Shown: positions 17,149-25,942, counted from the stretch's first letter. The stretch is 61,637 bases of DNA from Enterococcus sp. (GCF_022711995.1 NZ_JALAHI010000158.1:1-61637), one strand, 5' to 3'. Made by a program: numbers and translations. The notes: generated by a model from the letters alone, not told the origin.

Positions 17149-17883
17149 TCAATTAAGTACTCGGGATAGAAATTCTTTGGTCCGTTGTTCTTTCGGATGA
17201 ATAAAGATCTCTTCCGGCGTCCCTTCTTCGGCAATCACGCCTTTATCCATGAAGATCACCCGATCAGAGACTTCTTTAGCAAAGCCCATTTCATGGGTCA
17301 CGATGACCATGGTCAATCCTGTGTGGGCCAACGCATTCATGGTTTTTAAAACTTCTCCCACCATCTCTGGATCCAAGGCGGAGGTCGGTTCATCGAATAA
17401 CATCACGTCAGGATCCATTGACAATGCTCGAGCGATAGCTACCCGTTGTTTCTGACCACCAGATAACTGGGCTGGTTTCGCTTTGACGTAGCGGCTCATA
17501 CCGACTTTTTCCAAATTCTCCCGAGCGATTTCTTCTGCTTCGGCGCGATTTCTTTTTAGAACAGTAACTTGGCCCGTGACACAATTTTCCAAAACATCCA
17601 TATTATTGAACAGGTTGAAGGACTGGAAGACCATGCCTAGATGTGTCCGGTATTTTGGTAGGCTATAGCCTTTTTCTAACACATTTTCGCCCATATAGAT
17701 AATTTTTCCACTGGTTGGTTTTTCTAAGAGATTGATACAGCGAAGCAATGTGGATTTCCCTGAACCGGAGGAGCCGATAATCGTTACGACTTCACCTTTA
17801 TTGACCGAAAGACTAATGTCTTTCAAAACGACATTGTCGCCAAAACTTTTCTTTAAATGATCGATTTCGATAATTGCTGACAT
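17149..17883 (-). CDS. polar amino acid ABC transporter, ATP-binding protein (GlnQ-type)
   Basis: 244 residues. Walker [11 protein letters not shown]-loop FQSFNLF, signature LSGGQKQR, Walker [13 protein letters not shown] and the H-loop IVTHEMGFA are all intact. It belongs to the polar amino acid transporter ATPases. AGGAGGAAGAC precedes the ATG. It lies 12 bp after the fused binding-protein/permease gene and shares its lysine-responsive leader, so it presumably energises lysine (or basic amino acid) uptake at the inner face of the membrane. Confidence 0.95.
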   Translation of the reverse strand: MSAIIEIDHLKKSFGDNVVLKDISLSVNKGEVVTIIGSSGSGKSTLLRCINLLEKPTSGKIIYMGENVLEKGYSLPKYRTHLGMVFQSFNLFNNMDVLENCVTGQVTVLKRNRAEAEEIARENLEKVGMSRYVKAKPAQLSGGQKQRVAIARALSMDPDVMLFDEPTSALDPEMVGEVLKTMNALAHTGLTMVIVTHEMGFAKEVSDRVIFMDKGVIAEEGTPEEIFIHPKEQRTKEFLSRVLN

Positions 17884-17895
17884 TTGTCTTCCTCC

Positions 17896-19482
17896 TTAAT
17901 CTGGGTTGATATCTTCTAGTTTGACGTAGGAACTAGGGCCATCCATTTTGCGTTCGACAAGGCGTAAAATCTGGGTGGCAGAGACTGTCAAGACAAGATA
18001 GATCGCACCGATGATCGCAAATGTTTGGAAGTATTGATAGTTGGTTCCGGCAGCCGATGTTCCTTGGAAGAAAAGATCGGCAACACTGATTACGCTCAAC
18101 ACGGCAGTGTCTTTGATATTGATGATGATTTCATTACCAGTGGCAGGTAAGATATTGCGCATCACTTGCGGCAAGACCACTTTGAACATCGTTTGCCAGT
18201 GGGTCATTCCGATTGCTTGTGCGGCTTCAAATTGGCCTTCATCTACTGCAAAGATCCCACCACGGACGATTTCAGACATATAGGCACCGGTATTGATGGA
18301 AACGATCAACAATGCCGCAACCGTTCGATTCATGGAAACACCAAACGCTAATGCGGTTCCGTAAAAGATAACCATAGCTTGCACCATCATTGGTGTGCCC
18401 CGGAAAACTTCGATATAGATCGTCAATAAGGCGTTGACCAACTTTTGGAAGAAACGGCTGACTGGATTTTCAGCAGCTGGCAATGTCCGAAAGACACCGA
18501 CTAATAGACCAATCAACAAACCGACAACTGTAGAAACGATGGCGATGAAGAGTGTCAGTCCTGCCCCTCGTAAAAACAGCGAGCCATAGTCATCGATGAT
18601 TTTTTTGAAATCAGCTAACAGACCTTGTTTCGCGGATTCTCCAGTGGTATCCGCCGGCTGGTCCGCAATGGCTGCATCCATCAATTTGGTTCGTTCCTCT
18701 TGAGGGATTCCTGCCAAAATTTGATTGACCTTTTGAACATCCGGATCTCCTTTGCGCATACCCACGGCAACTTGAACATCCTCTGGATTGGTTTCGAATC
18801 CTTGTCCTTTGTCAAATTCGATCATTTTCAAATCGGGATTGGCTCCTGTGGCAGTCACACCTTCAGGACGTTCGCTGACATACCCGTCAATGATGCCAGA
18901 AGCTAAAGCGACCCGCATGGAAGAGAAATCTTTCATGGCTTGTTCTTTTTGTACCTCAGGGATCTGATCGATCACCGTGTAATGGAACGTGTTTAATTGG
19001 GCGGTGATTTTTGCACCGGTCAAATCAGCCAAGCTTTTGGCATTCGCATATTTGCCATCTTTTTGAACAACAACAACTAAGTTCGATTCATAGTAAGGAT
19101 CGGTAAAATCAATTTGTTCCCGCCGTTCGGCTGTAGGGGACATCCCAGCGATGACCGCATCGATGGTTCCTGATTGCAAGGCAGGCGCTAGGCCGTCCCA
19201 TTGCGTTTTGACGATCACTAATTCTTTGCCCAGACCTTCAGCGATTTTCTTAGCGATTTGAACGTCATAACCGCCGGCATAGGCAGAACCTTTTTCACCG
19301 GAAATCGGCACTGCTCCGTGAGCATCGGAAGTTTGTGTCCAGTTGAAAGGGGCATATCCCGCTTCCATCCCAACTCGAAACTGATCTGCTGGGGTCTGAT
19401 CATCTGCCAAAGCAGGAAGTGATACACTGACAACAGTGAAACAGAGGGCTAAAACGGCCCAAAACCAATTCATTTTCTTCAT
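17896..19482 (-). CDS. fused substrate-binding protein/permease of a lysine-regulated amino acid ABC transporter
   Basis: 528 residues from the ATG at 19482, preceded by AAAGGAAAGAG and opening a signal peptide (FWAVLALCFTVVSVSLPALA). A longer frame to 19548 lacks support and would run into the riboswitch terminator. Residues about 35-255 form a type II periplasmic-binding fold (family 3 solute binding). About 300-510 form a HisM/GlnP permease with the EAA loop EAAQAIGMTHWQT. Such tethered binding-protein/permease fusions are common in Lactobacillales. The lysine riboswitch upstream argues for lysine as substrate. Confidence 0.93.
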   Translation of the reverse strand: MKKMNWFWAVLALCFTVVSVSLPALADDQTPADQFRVGMEAGYAPFNWTQTSDAHGAVPISGEKGSAYAGGYDVQIAKKIAEGLGKELVIVKTQWDGLAPALQSGTIDAVIAGMSPTAERREQIDFTDPYYESNLVVVVQKDGKYANAKSLADLTGAKITAQLNTFHYTVIDQIPEVQKEQAMKDFSSMRVALASGIIDGYVSERPEGVTATGANPDLKMIEFDKGQGFETNPEDVQVAVGMRKGDPDVQKVNQILAGIPQEERTKLMDAAIADQPADTTGESAKQGLLADFKKIIDDYGSLFLRGAGLTLFIAIVSTVVGLLIGLLVGVFRTLPAAENPVSRFFQKLVNALLTIYIEVFRGTPMMVQAMVIFYGTALAFGVSMNRTVAALLIVSINTGAYMSEIVRGGIFAVDEGQFEAAQAIGMTHWQTMFKVVLPQVMRNILPATGNEIIINIKDTAVLSVISVADLFFQGTSAAGTNYQYFQTFAIIGAIYLVLTVSATQILRLVERKMDGPSSYVKLEDINPD

Positions 19483-19527
19483 TTTCTCTTTCCTTTCACG
19501 AGTGGCACCACAGACAGGCAAAGGTAA

Positions 19528-19566
19528 CAAAAAACAGCCGTACTCCATGATTGGAAAACGGCTGTT
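19528..19566 (-). terminator. regulatory terminator of the lysine riboswitch
   Basis: On the minus strand AACAGCCG pairs with CGGCTGTT (19559-19566/19533-19540), 8 bp, followed directly by TTTTTTG. It lies between the riboswitch aptamer and the ABC gene start, as expected for lysine-dependent premature termination. Confidence 0.8.
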
Positions 19567-19599
19567 GACAATTTTTCGTCGACAAACCTTTCACAAAAC

Positions 19600-19775
19600 A
19601 TAGCGCAACTTAGCCAAGCTAAGACAGTACGCAAGTTGTTCACTTGCGTCCCAACAAAATGCTTCAAGCAAGAATCATTTTGTTTCGGCGATGTTCCCTA
19701 GCACTGCTTTTAACGTGTTGCTCCACTCAGCAGGATTAATGAACCTCGCGACCTCTACCTAAATGTTAAAGGATA
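19600..19775 (-). promoter_or_regulatory. lysine riboswitch (L box)
   Basis: Read on the minus strand, the region carries the L-box landmarks in order. These are AGGTAGAGGTCGCGA near its start, AGTGGAGC, AGGGAACATCGCCGAAA, a GC-containing arm with ACGCAAGT, and the closing ACTGTC at 19623-19628. These match the five-helix lysine aptamer core known from lysC and lysine-transporter leaders. High lysine would favour the downstream terminator and shut off the ABC transporter. Boundaries are approximate. Confidence 0.88.
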
Positions 19776-19810
19776 CTCGTATTTGATTATGATTACTGAA
19801 TACTTATTCG

Positions 19811-19839
19811 AGTGTAGAAGAAAAAGGGGGATTTGTCAA
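19811..19839 (-). promoter_or_regulatory. promoter of the lysine transporter operon
   Basis: On the minus strand TTGACA (19834-19839) and TACACT (19811-19816) with a 17-bp spacer. Transcription would start near 19804, just ahead of the riboswitch. Confidence 0.75.
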
Positions 19840-19850
19840 TTCTTTTCAAC

Positions 19851-19890
19851 AAAAAAAGCAGCCTCTTTTCTTTGGAAAAGGGAACTGCTT
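19851..19890 (-). terminator. terminator of the small membrane protein gene
   Basis: Minus-strand hairpin: AAGCAG with CTGCTT, then GAAAAG/CTTTTC (19856-19861/19885-19890 and 19865-19870/19875-19880), followed by seven T at 19851-19857. Confidence 0.75.
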
Positions 19891-19904
19891 TTCTTTCGGC
19901 TACT

Positions 19905-20207
19905 TTAAGCCACTTTAGCTTTTGGTTCACGACCTAAAACAGCTTGAATAACTGTTAGACCTACTAATAAACCTAGTGCTAGATAAATGAGACTTGAGTA
20001 TTGTGTAACGCCCCAGTCTTGACCTAATGTACGATAAACCACTAGAACGATTGCTTGAATGATTGCTGTGATGACATTTAAGAAAGCGAACGCCCATAGA
20101 TTTCCATTTTCTTTACGTGACAAGTAGAAAATAGAGAAGTACAAGCTAACGGCCAACCAACCGAAACTGATGATGATCATTGCCCAATAAATAATAGATG
20201 CTACCAA
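19905..20207 (-). CDS. small integral membrane protein, function unknown
   Basis: 100 residues with three hydrophobic helices (about 5-28, 38-60 and 70-90) and a basic C-terminal tail (GREPKAKVA). No motif of known function was recognised. The first in-frame ATG at 20207 follows AGGTGAAAT and gives a complete first helix. It is flanked by its own terminator and is therefore probably monocistronic. Confidence 0.7.
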   Translation of the reverse strand: MVASIIYWAMIIISFGWLAVSLYFSIFYLSRKENGNLWAFAFLNVITAIIQAIVLVVYRTLGQDWGVTQYSSLIYLALGLLVGLTVIQAVLGREPKAKVA

Positions 20208-20378
20208 TGTATTTCACCTCACTTTGATTCGAGAATAGTTTACCACGTTTTTTGTAGAATGTCATGAAAGAATGAATGAAATCAGTTGAAAATTACAAAT
20301 GGGCCTTTCCTTTTCACAAAAGGATTCTTCAGAAAAGGTTTGTGAAAAAAATAGGATGAATGGTTATAAAAAAAAGTG

Positions 20379-20406
20379 AAATTAGGTATACTAAATTAGG
20401 TATACT
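20379..20406 (+). promoter_or_regulatory. tandem 14-bp direct repeat at the promoter of the sirtuin operon
   Basis: AAATTAGGTATACT occurs twice back to back (20379-20392 and 20393-20406), about 40 bp before the sirtuin ATG. Each copy contains TATACT, a good -10 hexamer, so the repeats overlap the core promoter. They could be a two-site operator. Control by the NiaR encoded in the same operon is possible but not shown. Confidence 0.5.
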
Positions 20407-20443
20407 ATAAACAGTAGAATAAGCGCGGAAGGAGTTCAGCAGA

Positions 20444-21142
20444 ATGTTAGTGTCGATTGAAACAGCGGTCGCAAGGATCCAAGCTGCCGAGTCCATTACT
20501 TTTTTGACCGGAGCAGGGGTTTCCACACCTTCTGGTATCCCGGATTACCGCTCATTAAAAGGAATCTATCAAGGGATTGAAGCACCGGAATATTTATTGA
20601 GTCATACTTGTATGGTCAGAGAGCCGGAAAAATTTTACCAGTTTGTCAAACATCTCTACCATCCAGAGGCAGCACCTAACGTGATTCATCGGACAATGGC
20701 CGCACTCGCTCAGGATCGGCAGGTTTGGGTGGTTTCGCAAAATATCGATGGCCTCCATCAACAGGCAGGGAGCAAGCAACGCATTGATTTTCATGGCAAC
20801 CTTTACCAGTGTTATTGCCGCCAATGTGGCGCAGCAGTTCCTTGGCAAGACTATTTGAAAGACTGGCACCATGTCGATTGTGGCGGACAGATTCGTCCAG
20901 CGATCGTCTTGTATGAAGAAGGATTCAGTGAAGATACCATCAGTGGAGCGATCGAAGCTGTTGCCAATGCCCAACTAGTCGTTGTGGTAGGTACATCCCT
21001 GCAAGTCTATCCTTTTGCTGGTTTATTGCAGTATCAAGATAGCCAAAATTGCTTGATCATCAACCAAACCATGCTTGAACAACAAAGGATTCCGCAAGTT
21101 TTAGCAAGTGGCGAGTCTGTTTTTACAAAACTCGCCCATTGA
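20444..21142 (+). CDS. SIR2-family NAD-dependent protein deacylase
   Basis: 232 residues. NAD-binding motifs [15 protein letters not shown] (about 21-35), QNIDGLH and the catalytic His in DFHGN are present. The Zn-binding knuckle shows CYCRQC, but the second half has only VDCGG, so one canonical Cys appears to be missing or replaced by a nearby His. The enzyme removes acyl groups from lysines using NAD and releases nicotinamide. AAGGAG precedes the ATG. It is the first gene of a four-gene run that also encodes the niacin-responsive repressor NiaR, linking it to NAD metabolism. Confidence 0.93.
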   Translation: MLVSIETAVARIQAAESITFLTGAGVSTPSGIPDYRSLKGIYQGIEAPEYLLSHTCMVREPEKFYQFVKHLYHPEAAPNVIHRTMAALAQDRQVWVVSQNIDGLHQQAGSKQRIDFHGNLYQCYCRQCGAAVPWQDYLKDWHHVDCGGQIRPAIVLYEEGFSEDTISGAIEAVANAQLVVVVGTSLQVYPFAGLLQYQDSQNCLIINQTMLEQQRIPQVLASGESVFTKLAH

Positions 21143-21174
21143 GCATCAGAAATGAAAGAATATGGAGGCATAAG

Positions 21175-22059
21175 ATGACAGAACGTACAGAAAAAGAAAA
21201 AATGATTGCTGGTGAATTATATTTTTCACCAGATCCAGAATTAGTCGCCGATCGCAAATTTGCCAGAGAGCAAATGCACTTGATCAATCGGGAAACCGAT
21301 GAGGTGATCAAAGAACAGCTACTAAAAGAAACGTTTGGCCAAGTAGCGGGGCGTATTTATATCGAACCAAATGTGCGGTTCGATTACGGATATAATATTT
21401 CCGTTGGCAAGAATTTTTACGCCAATTATGATTGCACCTTTTTAGATGTTTGTCCGATCACATTTGGCGATAACTGTATGCTAGCCCCCAATGTTCGTCT
21501 CTTTACTGCGTCTCATCCATTGCATCCAGTCAAGCGCAATAGCGGTCTTGAGTACGGGGCGCCGATCACGATTGGCGACAATGTGTGGATCGGCGGCAGT
21601 GCAGTCATCCTTCCCGGTGTTCGTTTAGGAAACAACGTAGTCGTTGGTGCTGGCAGTGTTGTTACGAAATCATTTCCTGACAATGTAGTGATCGCTGGAA
21701 ATCCCGCTCGGATCATTAAAACCATTGATGTGGGCGAAACCAGTGAATCAGGTTCACAGTCAGTGACTGCTGATCCAACAGTAGAAATCGCTGCCATCGA
21801 TCAGCAGCGGGCAACCATCGATGCGATCGATCGGGAACTCACCGAATTATTAGAAAAACGCATGACTGCAGTCAGTGAAATCCTGCAATGGAAAAAACAG
21901 GAACAGACAGCGGTTTTAGATGAATCACGAGAAGAAGCGGTTTTGAACAATGTTCGCCAGTCCGTTTCCAACAAAGCATTTGAAGAAACAATCGTCGCAA
22001 CCTTTGAGTCGATCATGGAACATTCTCGCACTTATCAAAAGAATCAATTGGAGGGATAA
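21175..22059 (+). CDS. maltose/galactoside-type O-acetyltransferase fused to a chorismate mutase domain
   Basis: 294 residues from the ATG at 21175, 6 nt after GGAGG. Residues about 1-190 are a complete Maa/LacA-type acetyltransferase. They show an N-terminal helical cap, left-handed beta-helix hexapeptides, the catalytic His in TASHPLHP, and AGNPARIIK at the end. After a Ser/Thr linker (about 190-206), residues about 208-290 read as an AroQ-class chorismate mutase ([19 protein letters not shown], then ILQWKK, with helix 3 to the end). The first domain acetylates sugars and the second would convert chorismate to prephenate. The frame is continuous, so this is a true fusion and not a sequencing join. 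Confidence 0.85.
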   Translation: MTERTEKEKMIAGELYFSPDPELVADRKFAREQMHLINRETDEVIKEQLLKETFGQVAGRIYIEPNVRFDYGYNISVGKNFYANYDCTFLDVCPITFGDNCMLAPNVRLFTASHPLHPVKRNSGLEYGAPITIGDNVWIGGSAVILPGVRLGNNVVVGAGSVVTKSFPDNVVIAGNPARIIKTIDVGETSESGSQSVTADPTVEIAAIDQQRATIDAIDRELTELLEKRMTAVSEILQWKKQEQTAVLDESREEAVLNNVRQSVSNKAFEETIVATFESIMEHSRTYQKNQLEG

Positions 22060-22061
22060 GG

Positions 22062-22574
22062 ATGGATGGAGCAACACGTCGGGAAGCAATTATCAAAGAA
22101 TTACAGACCGCCGAGAAGCCAATCAGTGCCAGTAAATTAGCGGCAGGATTAGGGGTTAGCCGTCAAATCATCGTTGGCGATATTGCCCTTCTGCGGGCAG
22201 CAGGTGAGGACATCGTAGCTACCGCTCGCGGGTATCGCTTAGAAGCAAGTGAGACAGGTCATGTCAGTAAACTTGCCGTACAACACCGGCCGGAACAAAC
22301 CGAAGAAGAACTGCTGACCTTTGTGTCTTGCGGAATCGAAGTCATTGATGTGATCGTTGAACATGAAATTTATGGAGAATTAACCGGAAATCTGCGAATC
22401 AAAACAGAACAGGATGTGGCTGATTTTATGCGGAAATACCAGCATTCACAAGCCCGCCTGCTTTCTGATTTGACCAATGGGATCCATCTCCATACATTAC
22501 GCTACCAAGAAGCAGAAGATTTAGAGCAAGCCAAGCGATTGTTGGCGGACAAAGGAATCTTATACCAAAATTAA
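22062..22574 (+). CDS. niaR: niacin-responsive transcriptional repressor
   Basis: 170 residues. An N-terminal HTH_11 winged helix (ISASKLAAGLGVSRQIIVGDIALLR, about 20-44) is followed by a 3H domain. Its conserved histidines are visible in VEHEIYG, NGIHLHTLR and neighbouring positions. NiaR (formerly YrxA) represses NAD-biosynthesis and niacin-uptake genes when nicotinic acid is abundant. It starts 2 nt after the fusion gene behind GGAGGGATAAGG, so the genes are translationally linked. Confidence 0.9.
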   Translation: MDGATRREAIIKELQTAEKPISASKLAAGLGVSRQIIVGDIALLRAAGEDIVATARGYRLEASETGHVSKLAVQHRPEQTEEELLTFVSCGIEVIDVIVEHEIYGELTGNLRIKTEQDVADFMRKYQHSQARLLSDLTNGIHLHTLRYQEAEDLEQAKRLLADKGILYQN

Positions 22575-22585
22575 AGGAGCCGCAG

Positions 22586-23107
22586 ATGCAAGATATTCTG
22601 ATTATCGTTGATTTGCAAAAAGGTGTCTGTTCGACTAACGGCACTAAACTGGACCATCTCGATTCACTGCTGACATTTGCGAATCAGCGGATCCAAACTT
22701 ACCGTCATGCGCAACGCCCCATTCTATTTGCCCAGCATGAGGAGGAAGAACTCGGCTATCAAACAGACGAGTGGCTCCTACATCCGGACCTAGCTGTGCA
22801 AGCAACCGACTTGTTTTTGCGCAAAACACATGCGAATAGTTTTTTTCATACCTCGCTACAGTCTTTGTTGACACAGCATCATGTTGGCAGCATCGAATGG
22901 ATCGGTGCGCAAACTGAATTTTGTATGGATGGTTCCATCAAATTTGCCCACGGATTAGGGTATCAGAATGTTTTGTATCAGCAGGCAACCACCACCTATG
23001 CTTCCAAAGGCTGGTCAGCTGCTGAGATCATTCACTGGTATGAGGAAATTTGGCAAGATCGCTATGCCCAGATTTTCCCATTGCCGAAAAATTCTGAAAA
23101 AAAATAG
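22586..23107 (+). CDS. isochorismatase-family cysteine hydrolase
   Basis: 173 residues. The triad of the superfamily can be placed at Asp9 (IIVDLQKGV), Lys in FLRKTHANSF and Cys in GAQTEFCMDGS. Preceded by AAAGGAG, 11 bp after niaR. Nicotinamidases belong to this superfamily, and the operon context invites that reading. However, their metal-binding D-x-H motif (DWHPxxHxSF) is not seen, so a general amidohydrolase role is safer. Confidence 0.85.
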   Translation: MQDILIIVDLQKGVCSTNGTKLDHLDSLLTFANQRIQTYRHAQRPILFAQHEEEELGYQTDEWLLHPDLAVQATDLFLRKTHANSFFHTSLQSLLTQHHVGSIEWIGAQTEFCMDGSIKFAHGLGYQNVLYQQATTTYASKGWSAAEIIHWYEEIWQDRYAQIFPLPKNSEKK

Positions 23108-23114
23108 TTTTCTG

Positions 23115-23143
23115 ATTGACAAGGCCCTTTTTTTCCGGTAAAG
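23115..23143 (+). promoter_or_regulatory. promoter of the methionine transporter operon
   Basis: TTGACA (23115-23120) and TAAAGT (23138-23143) with a 17-bp spacer, just before the first T-box. No convincing second promoter was seen between the two T-boxes. Confidence 0.7.
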
Positions 23144-23149
23144 TACATT

Positions 23150-23440
23150 TCAACAAGAATAACTATCTGTTGATAAGGAAAGTAACCGTGGATACTTTAA
23201 AGAGAGACTCTGGTTGGTGGAAAGAGTTAAGTTTGAAACGATGAAAAATGGCCTTGGAGGATTGATTGTCGATAAGTAGGCAATCACGGAAGCTGCTCTA
23301 CCGTTAAAAGGAGCACCAATCTCTTGATAGGATTTTCTTGATAGACGTTGGGGTGAGGGAAGGGAAACCTTCTGAACAAAAGGTGGTAACACGAGTGATC
23401 GTCCTTTTATCAGCAGATGCTGGTAAAAGGGCTTTTTTTG
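23150..23440 (+). promoter_or_regulatory. T-box riboswitch 1 (probably Met)
   Basis: Leader with a stem I apex region (AAGAGAGACTCTGGTTGGTG), the T-box core AGGTGGTAACACG (23381-23393) and a terminator. The terminator stem is CCTTTTATCAGC/GCTGGTAAAAGG (23403-23414/23419-23430) with a T-run at 23433-23440. The likely specifier is the ATG at 23248-23250 inside GAAAAATGGCC, matching the methionine transporter downstream. Uncharged tRNA binding would form the antiterminator. Confidence 0.85.
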
Positions 23441-23454
23441 TTTTCAACGAGTAG

Positions 23455-23757
23455 TGAACACAAAAAGCGACAAAAAAATAGAGTCAACACGATGAATTGG
23501 TAAGTACAAAAGGAATGTTCCTAGACAGAGAGCTTCGGTAGCTGAAAAGAAGCAGGAAACAAATTTTGGAAAATGGCCAAGGAGTGATTCGTCCCGAGCA
23601 ATCATGCAAGGCGGCGACGGCAGCATCCGTTATCTTGCTAGAGTATGATCGTACTTGAAGAGGAGCTATATGCGAGTATAGCTTAAACTGAGGTGGTAAC
23701 ACGCAAAAAGGCGTCCTCAAGCAAACCAATCATGGTTCGCTTGAGGACGCCTTTTTG
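23455..23757 (+). promoter_or_regulatory. T-box riboswitch 2 (probably Met)
   Basis: A second complete T-box follows in series: apex AGAGAGCTTCGGTAGCTG, core AGGTGGTAACACG (23691-23703) and a very stable terminator. The terminator is AGGCGTCCTCAAGC/GCTTGAGGACGCCT (23709-23722/23739-23752), then a T-run. The candidate specifier ATG at 23573-23575 sits in GAAAATGGCC, the same context as in T-box 1. The two share little sequence otherwise, so this is an old duplication or independent acquisition. Confidence 0.85.
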
Positions 23758-23761
23758 CTGC

Positions 23762-24070
23762 GAATCACTGCGATTGGGCTTCGCCCAGAGCAGATGATGA
23801 GCAGTAGTAGGCGACCGGAGGGAGCGTAGTAACCCCACCCTGAATCACTGCGACTGGCATGCGTAGCATGACATGCAAGTTCTTCTCAGCGTCAGCTTAG
23901 AAGCAACTGTAGGCGAAGCGTAGAGTAGACGAGCAGATGATGAGCAGTAGTAGGTGACCGTGAGGGAGCGTAGTAACCCCACCCTGAATCACTGCGATTG
24001 GGCGAAGCCCATGCAAGTTCTTCGCTTAGAAGCAACTGTAGGCGAAGCGAGTAGACAAGCAGATGATGAA
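23762..24070. repeat. degenerate tandem repeat block between T-box 2 and metN
   Basis: Three units beginning GAATCACTGCGA. Copy 1 is 23762-23841 (80 bp), copy 2 is 23842-23985 (144 bp), and copy 3 is partial from 23986 to about 24070. Shared blocks are CAGATGATGAGCAGTAGTAGG, GGGAGCGTAGTAACCCCACC, CATGCAAGTTCTTC and AGAAGCAACTGTAGGCGAAGCG. Small palindromes such as GGGCTTCGCCC are scattered inside. No open frame is conserved. The base composition (GC-richer) differs from the flanks. It looks like an expanding species-specific intergenic repeat, not CRISPR. Confidence 0.75.
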
Positions 24071-24146
24071 TAGTGGCTCTACAAGGTAACGTCATTACTC
24101 AAACTCGAATCACGAAATAATCGGTAATACAAAAAGGAGGAAAAAA

Positions 24147-25223
24147 ATGATTTCATTAAAGGATATAACGGTGACCTTCACACAACCAAACAAGGAAACG
24201 GTCCAAGCGGTGAAAAATGTGTCATTAGAAGTGGATAAAGGCGATGTTTATGGGATCGTCGGCTACTCCGGTGCTGGGAAAAGTACCTTGGTACGGGTGA
24301 TCAATTTATTGCAACGACCAACCTCAGGGAGCGTCGTAGTCAACCAGACGGAATTGACGGCATTACCGGCGAAAGCATTAAGAGAAAAAAGGAAAACGAT
24401 TGGGATGATCTTTCAGCATTTCAATTTGATGGACAGTCGGAATGTCTTTGACAACGTGGATTTTTCCTTGAAATATGCAGGAATTTCCAAACAGGAACGT
24501 CGTCAAAAAGTGACGGAATTATTGTCATTGGTTGGATTGGAAGAAAAAGCACAGTCGTTTCCTAGTCAACTTTCAGGGGGACAAAAGCAGCGGGTGGCCA
24601 TCGCACGAGCGTTAGCCAATGATCCAGAGATTTTGCTCTGTGACGAGGCCACCAGTGCCCTTGATCCCAAGACAACCTTACAAATATTGGCATTATTAAA
24701 AAAACTCAATCGCAAATTAGGGTTGACGATCGTGATCATCACTCACGAGATGCAAGTGGTGAAAGAAATCTGTAATAAAGTCGCTGTCATGGAAAATGGC
24801 GAGATCATTGAACAAGGAAAGAGCGTGCAAATCTTTAGCCAACCGACAAAATCGCTGACAAAAGACTTTATTCGGACGGCTACTCATATTGACCAAGCAT
24901 TGGAAACGATTCTTGGCAGTGCGAAATTTTCTTCACTGGCGAAAAACGAATGGCTGGTGGAATTGTCCTATGTTGGGGACCAGACCAATGAACCATTGAT
25001 CGCTCAACTGTATAGCCGCTATCAAGTAACGACAAATATTCTCTACGGAAATGTAGAAATTTTACAAGATGTTCCTATCGGCAGCTTGATCGTCAGCCTG
25101 TCAGGGGAATATGGGCAACGCAAACGGGCATTAGATTTTCTCGCTGAACAAGGGGTTTACACCAATATCATTAAAGAAAATCACGCAGAACCTTTGAATA
25201 ATGTGATTGAAGGAGGATTTTAG
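24147..25223 (+). CDS. metN: methionine ABC transporter ATP-binding protein
   Basis: 358 residues. Walker [10 protein letters not shown], signature LSGGQKQR, Walker [13 protein letters not shown] and the H-loop IITHEM are intact. A C-terminal NIL domain (about 270-350) is the methionine-sensing module that mediates trans-inhibition in MetN. AAAGGAGGA precedes the ATG. First gene of the metN-metI-metQ set under tandem T-boxes. Confidence 0.96.
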   Translation: MISLKDITVTFTQPNKETVQAVKNVSLEVDKGDVYGIVGYSGAGKSTLVRVINLLQRPTSGSVVVNQTELTALPAKALREKRKTIGMIFQHFNLMDSRNVFDNVDFSLKYAGISKQERRQKVTELLSLVGLEEKAQSFPSQLSGGQKQRVAIARALANDPEILLCDEATSALDPKTTLQILALLKKLNRKLGLTIVIITHEMQVVKEICNKVAVMENGEIIEQGKSVQIFSQPTKSLTKDFIRTATHIDQALETILGSAKFSSLAKNEWLVELSYVGDQTNEPLIAQLYSRYQVTTNILYGNVEILQDVPIGSLIVSLSGEYGQRKRALDFLAEQGVYTNIIKENHAEPLNNVIEGGF

Positions 25224-25904
25224 ATGGGTACTTTTTTTGAACGGTATTTTCCAAATGTCGTTGCGCTCTCAGACGAATTTGTAGCAGCAACGATCCAAAC
25301 CTTATACATGACCTTTTGGACAGCACTGATTGCAGGGATTTTAGGAATCATTCTGGGAATTGTTCTGGTTGTGACTCGACCAGGAGGTATCCTAGAAAGC
25401 CGTGGATTGTTTGAGCTGTTGGATAAAATCATCAATATCGTACGTTCGATCCCTTTCATTATTCTATTGGCTTTATTGGGAACCACGACTCGCTTGATCG
25501 TAGGAACGACGATAGGAGAAACAGCTGCTTTGGTACCATTGATTGCAGGAATCATTCCTTTCTTTGCTCGTCAAATCGAAATTGCTCTATTAGAAGTTGA
25601 TCCCGGGGTCATTGAAGCGGCAGAAGCAATGGGAACCAGTCCACTGGGAATTATTGTGCGAGTCTATTTACCGGAAGGATTGGCAGGAATCATTCGCGTG
25701 TCGGCTTTAACGATTATCAATGTGATTGGATTGACCGCCATGGCTGGGGCAGTTGGTGCCGGCGGGCTAGGAAATTTGGCCATTACCCGCGGCTATAATC
25801 GATTCCAAAATGATGTGACCATCATGGCGACACTGATTATTTTAGTCTTGGTGTTTTTCAGTCAATTTGTCAGTAACCTGTTAGTAAAAAAAGTTAGCCA
25901 TTAA
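25224..25904 (+). CDS. metI: methionine ABC transporter permease
   Basis: 226 residues with five to six membrane helices and the EAA motif EAAEAMGTSPLGIIVRVYLPE. It matches MetI/MetP of the D/L-methionine importer. It starts at the base after the metN stop and uses AGGAGG inside the end of metN. Works with MetN and the lipoprotein MetQ in the cytoplasmic membrane. Confidence 0.96.
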   Translation: MGTFFERYFPNVVALSDEFVAATIQTLYMTFWTALIAGILGIILGIVLVVTRPGGILESRGLFELLDKIINIVRSIPFIILLALLGTTTRLIVGTTIGETAALVPLIAGIIPFFARQIEIALLEVDPGVIEAAEAMGTSPLGIIVRVYLPEGLAGIIRVSALTIINVIGLTAMAGAVGAGGLGNLAITRGYNRFQNDVTIMATLIILVLVFFSQFVSNLLVKKVSH

Positions 25905-25942
25905 AAAGGTGCAAAAAAAGTGAAAACTATTGGAGGAAGAAA

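Noticed and set aside
22586-23107. Confident nicotinamidase (pncA) call
   Set aside because: Operon context is suggestive, but the metal-binding D-x-H motif of nicotinamidases is not visible.
23762-24070. Possible CRISPR array
   Set aside because: Units differ in length (80 and 144 bp), repeats are not short and constant, and no cas gene is present.
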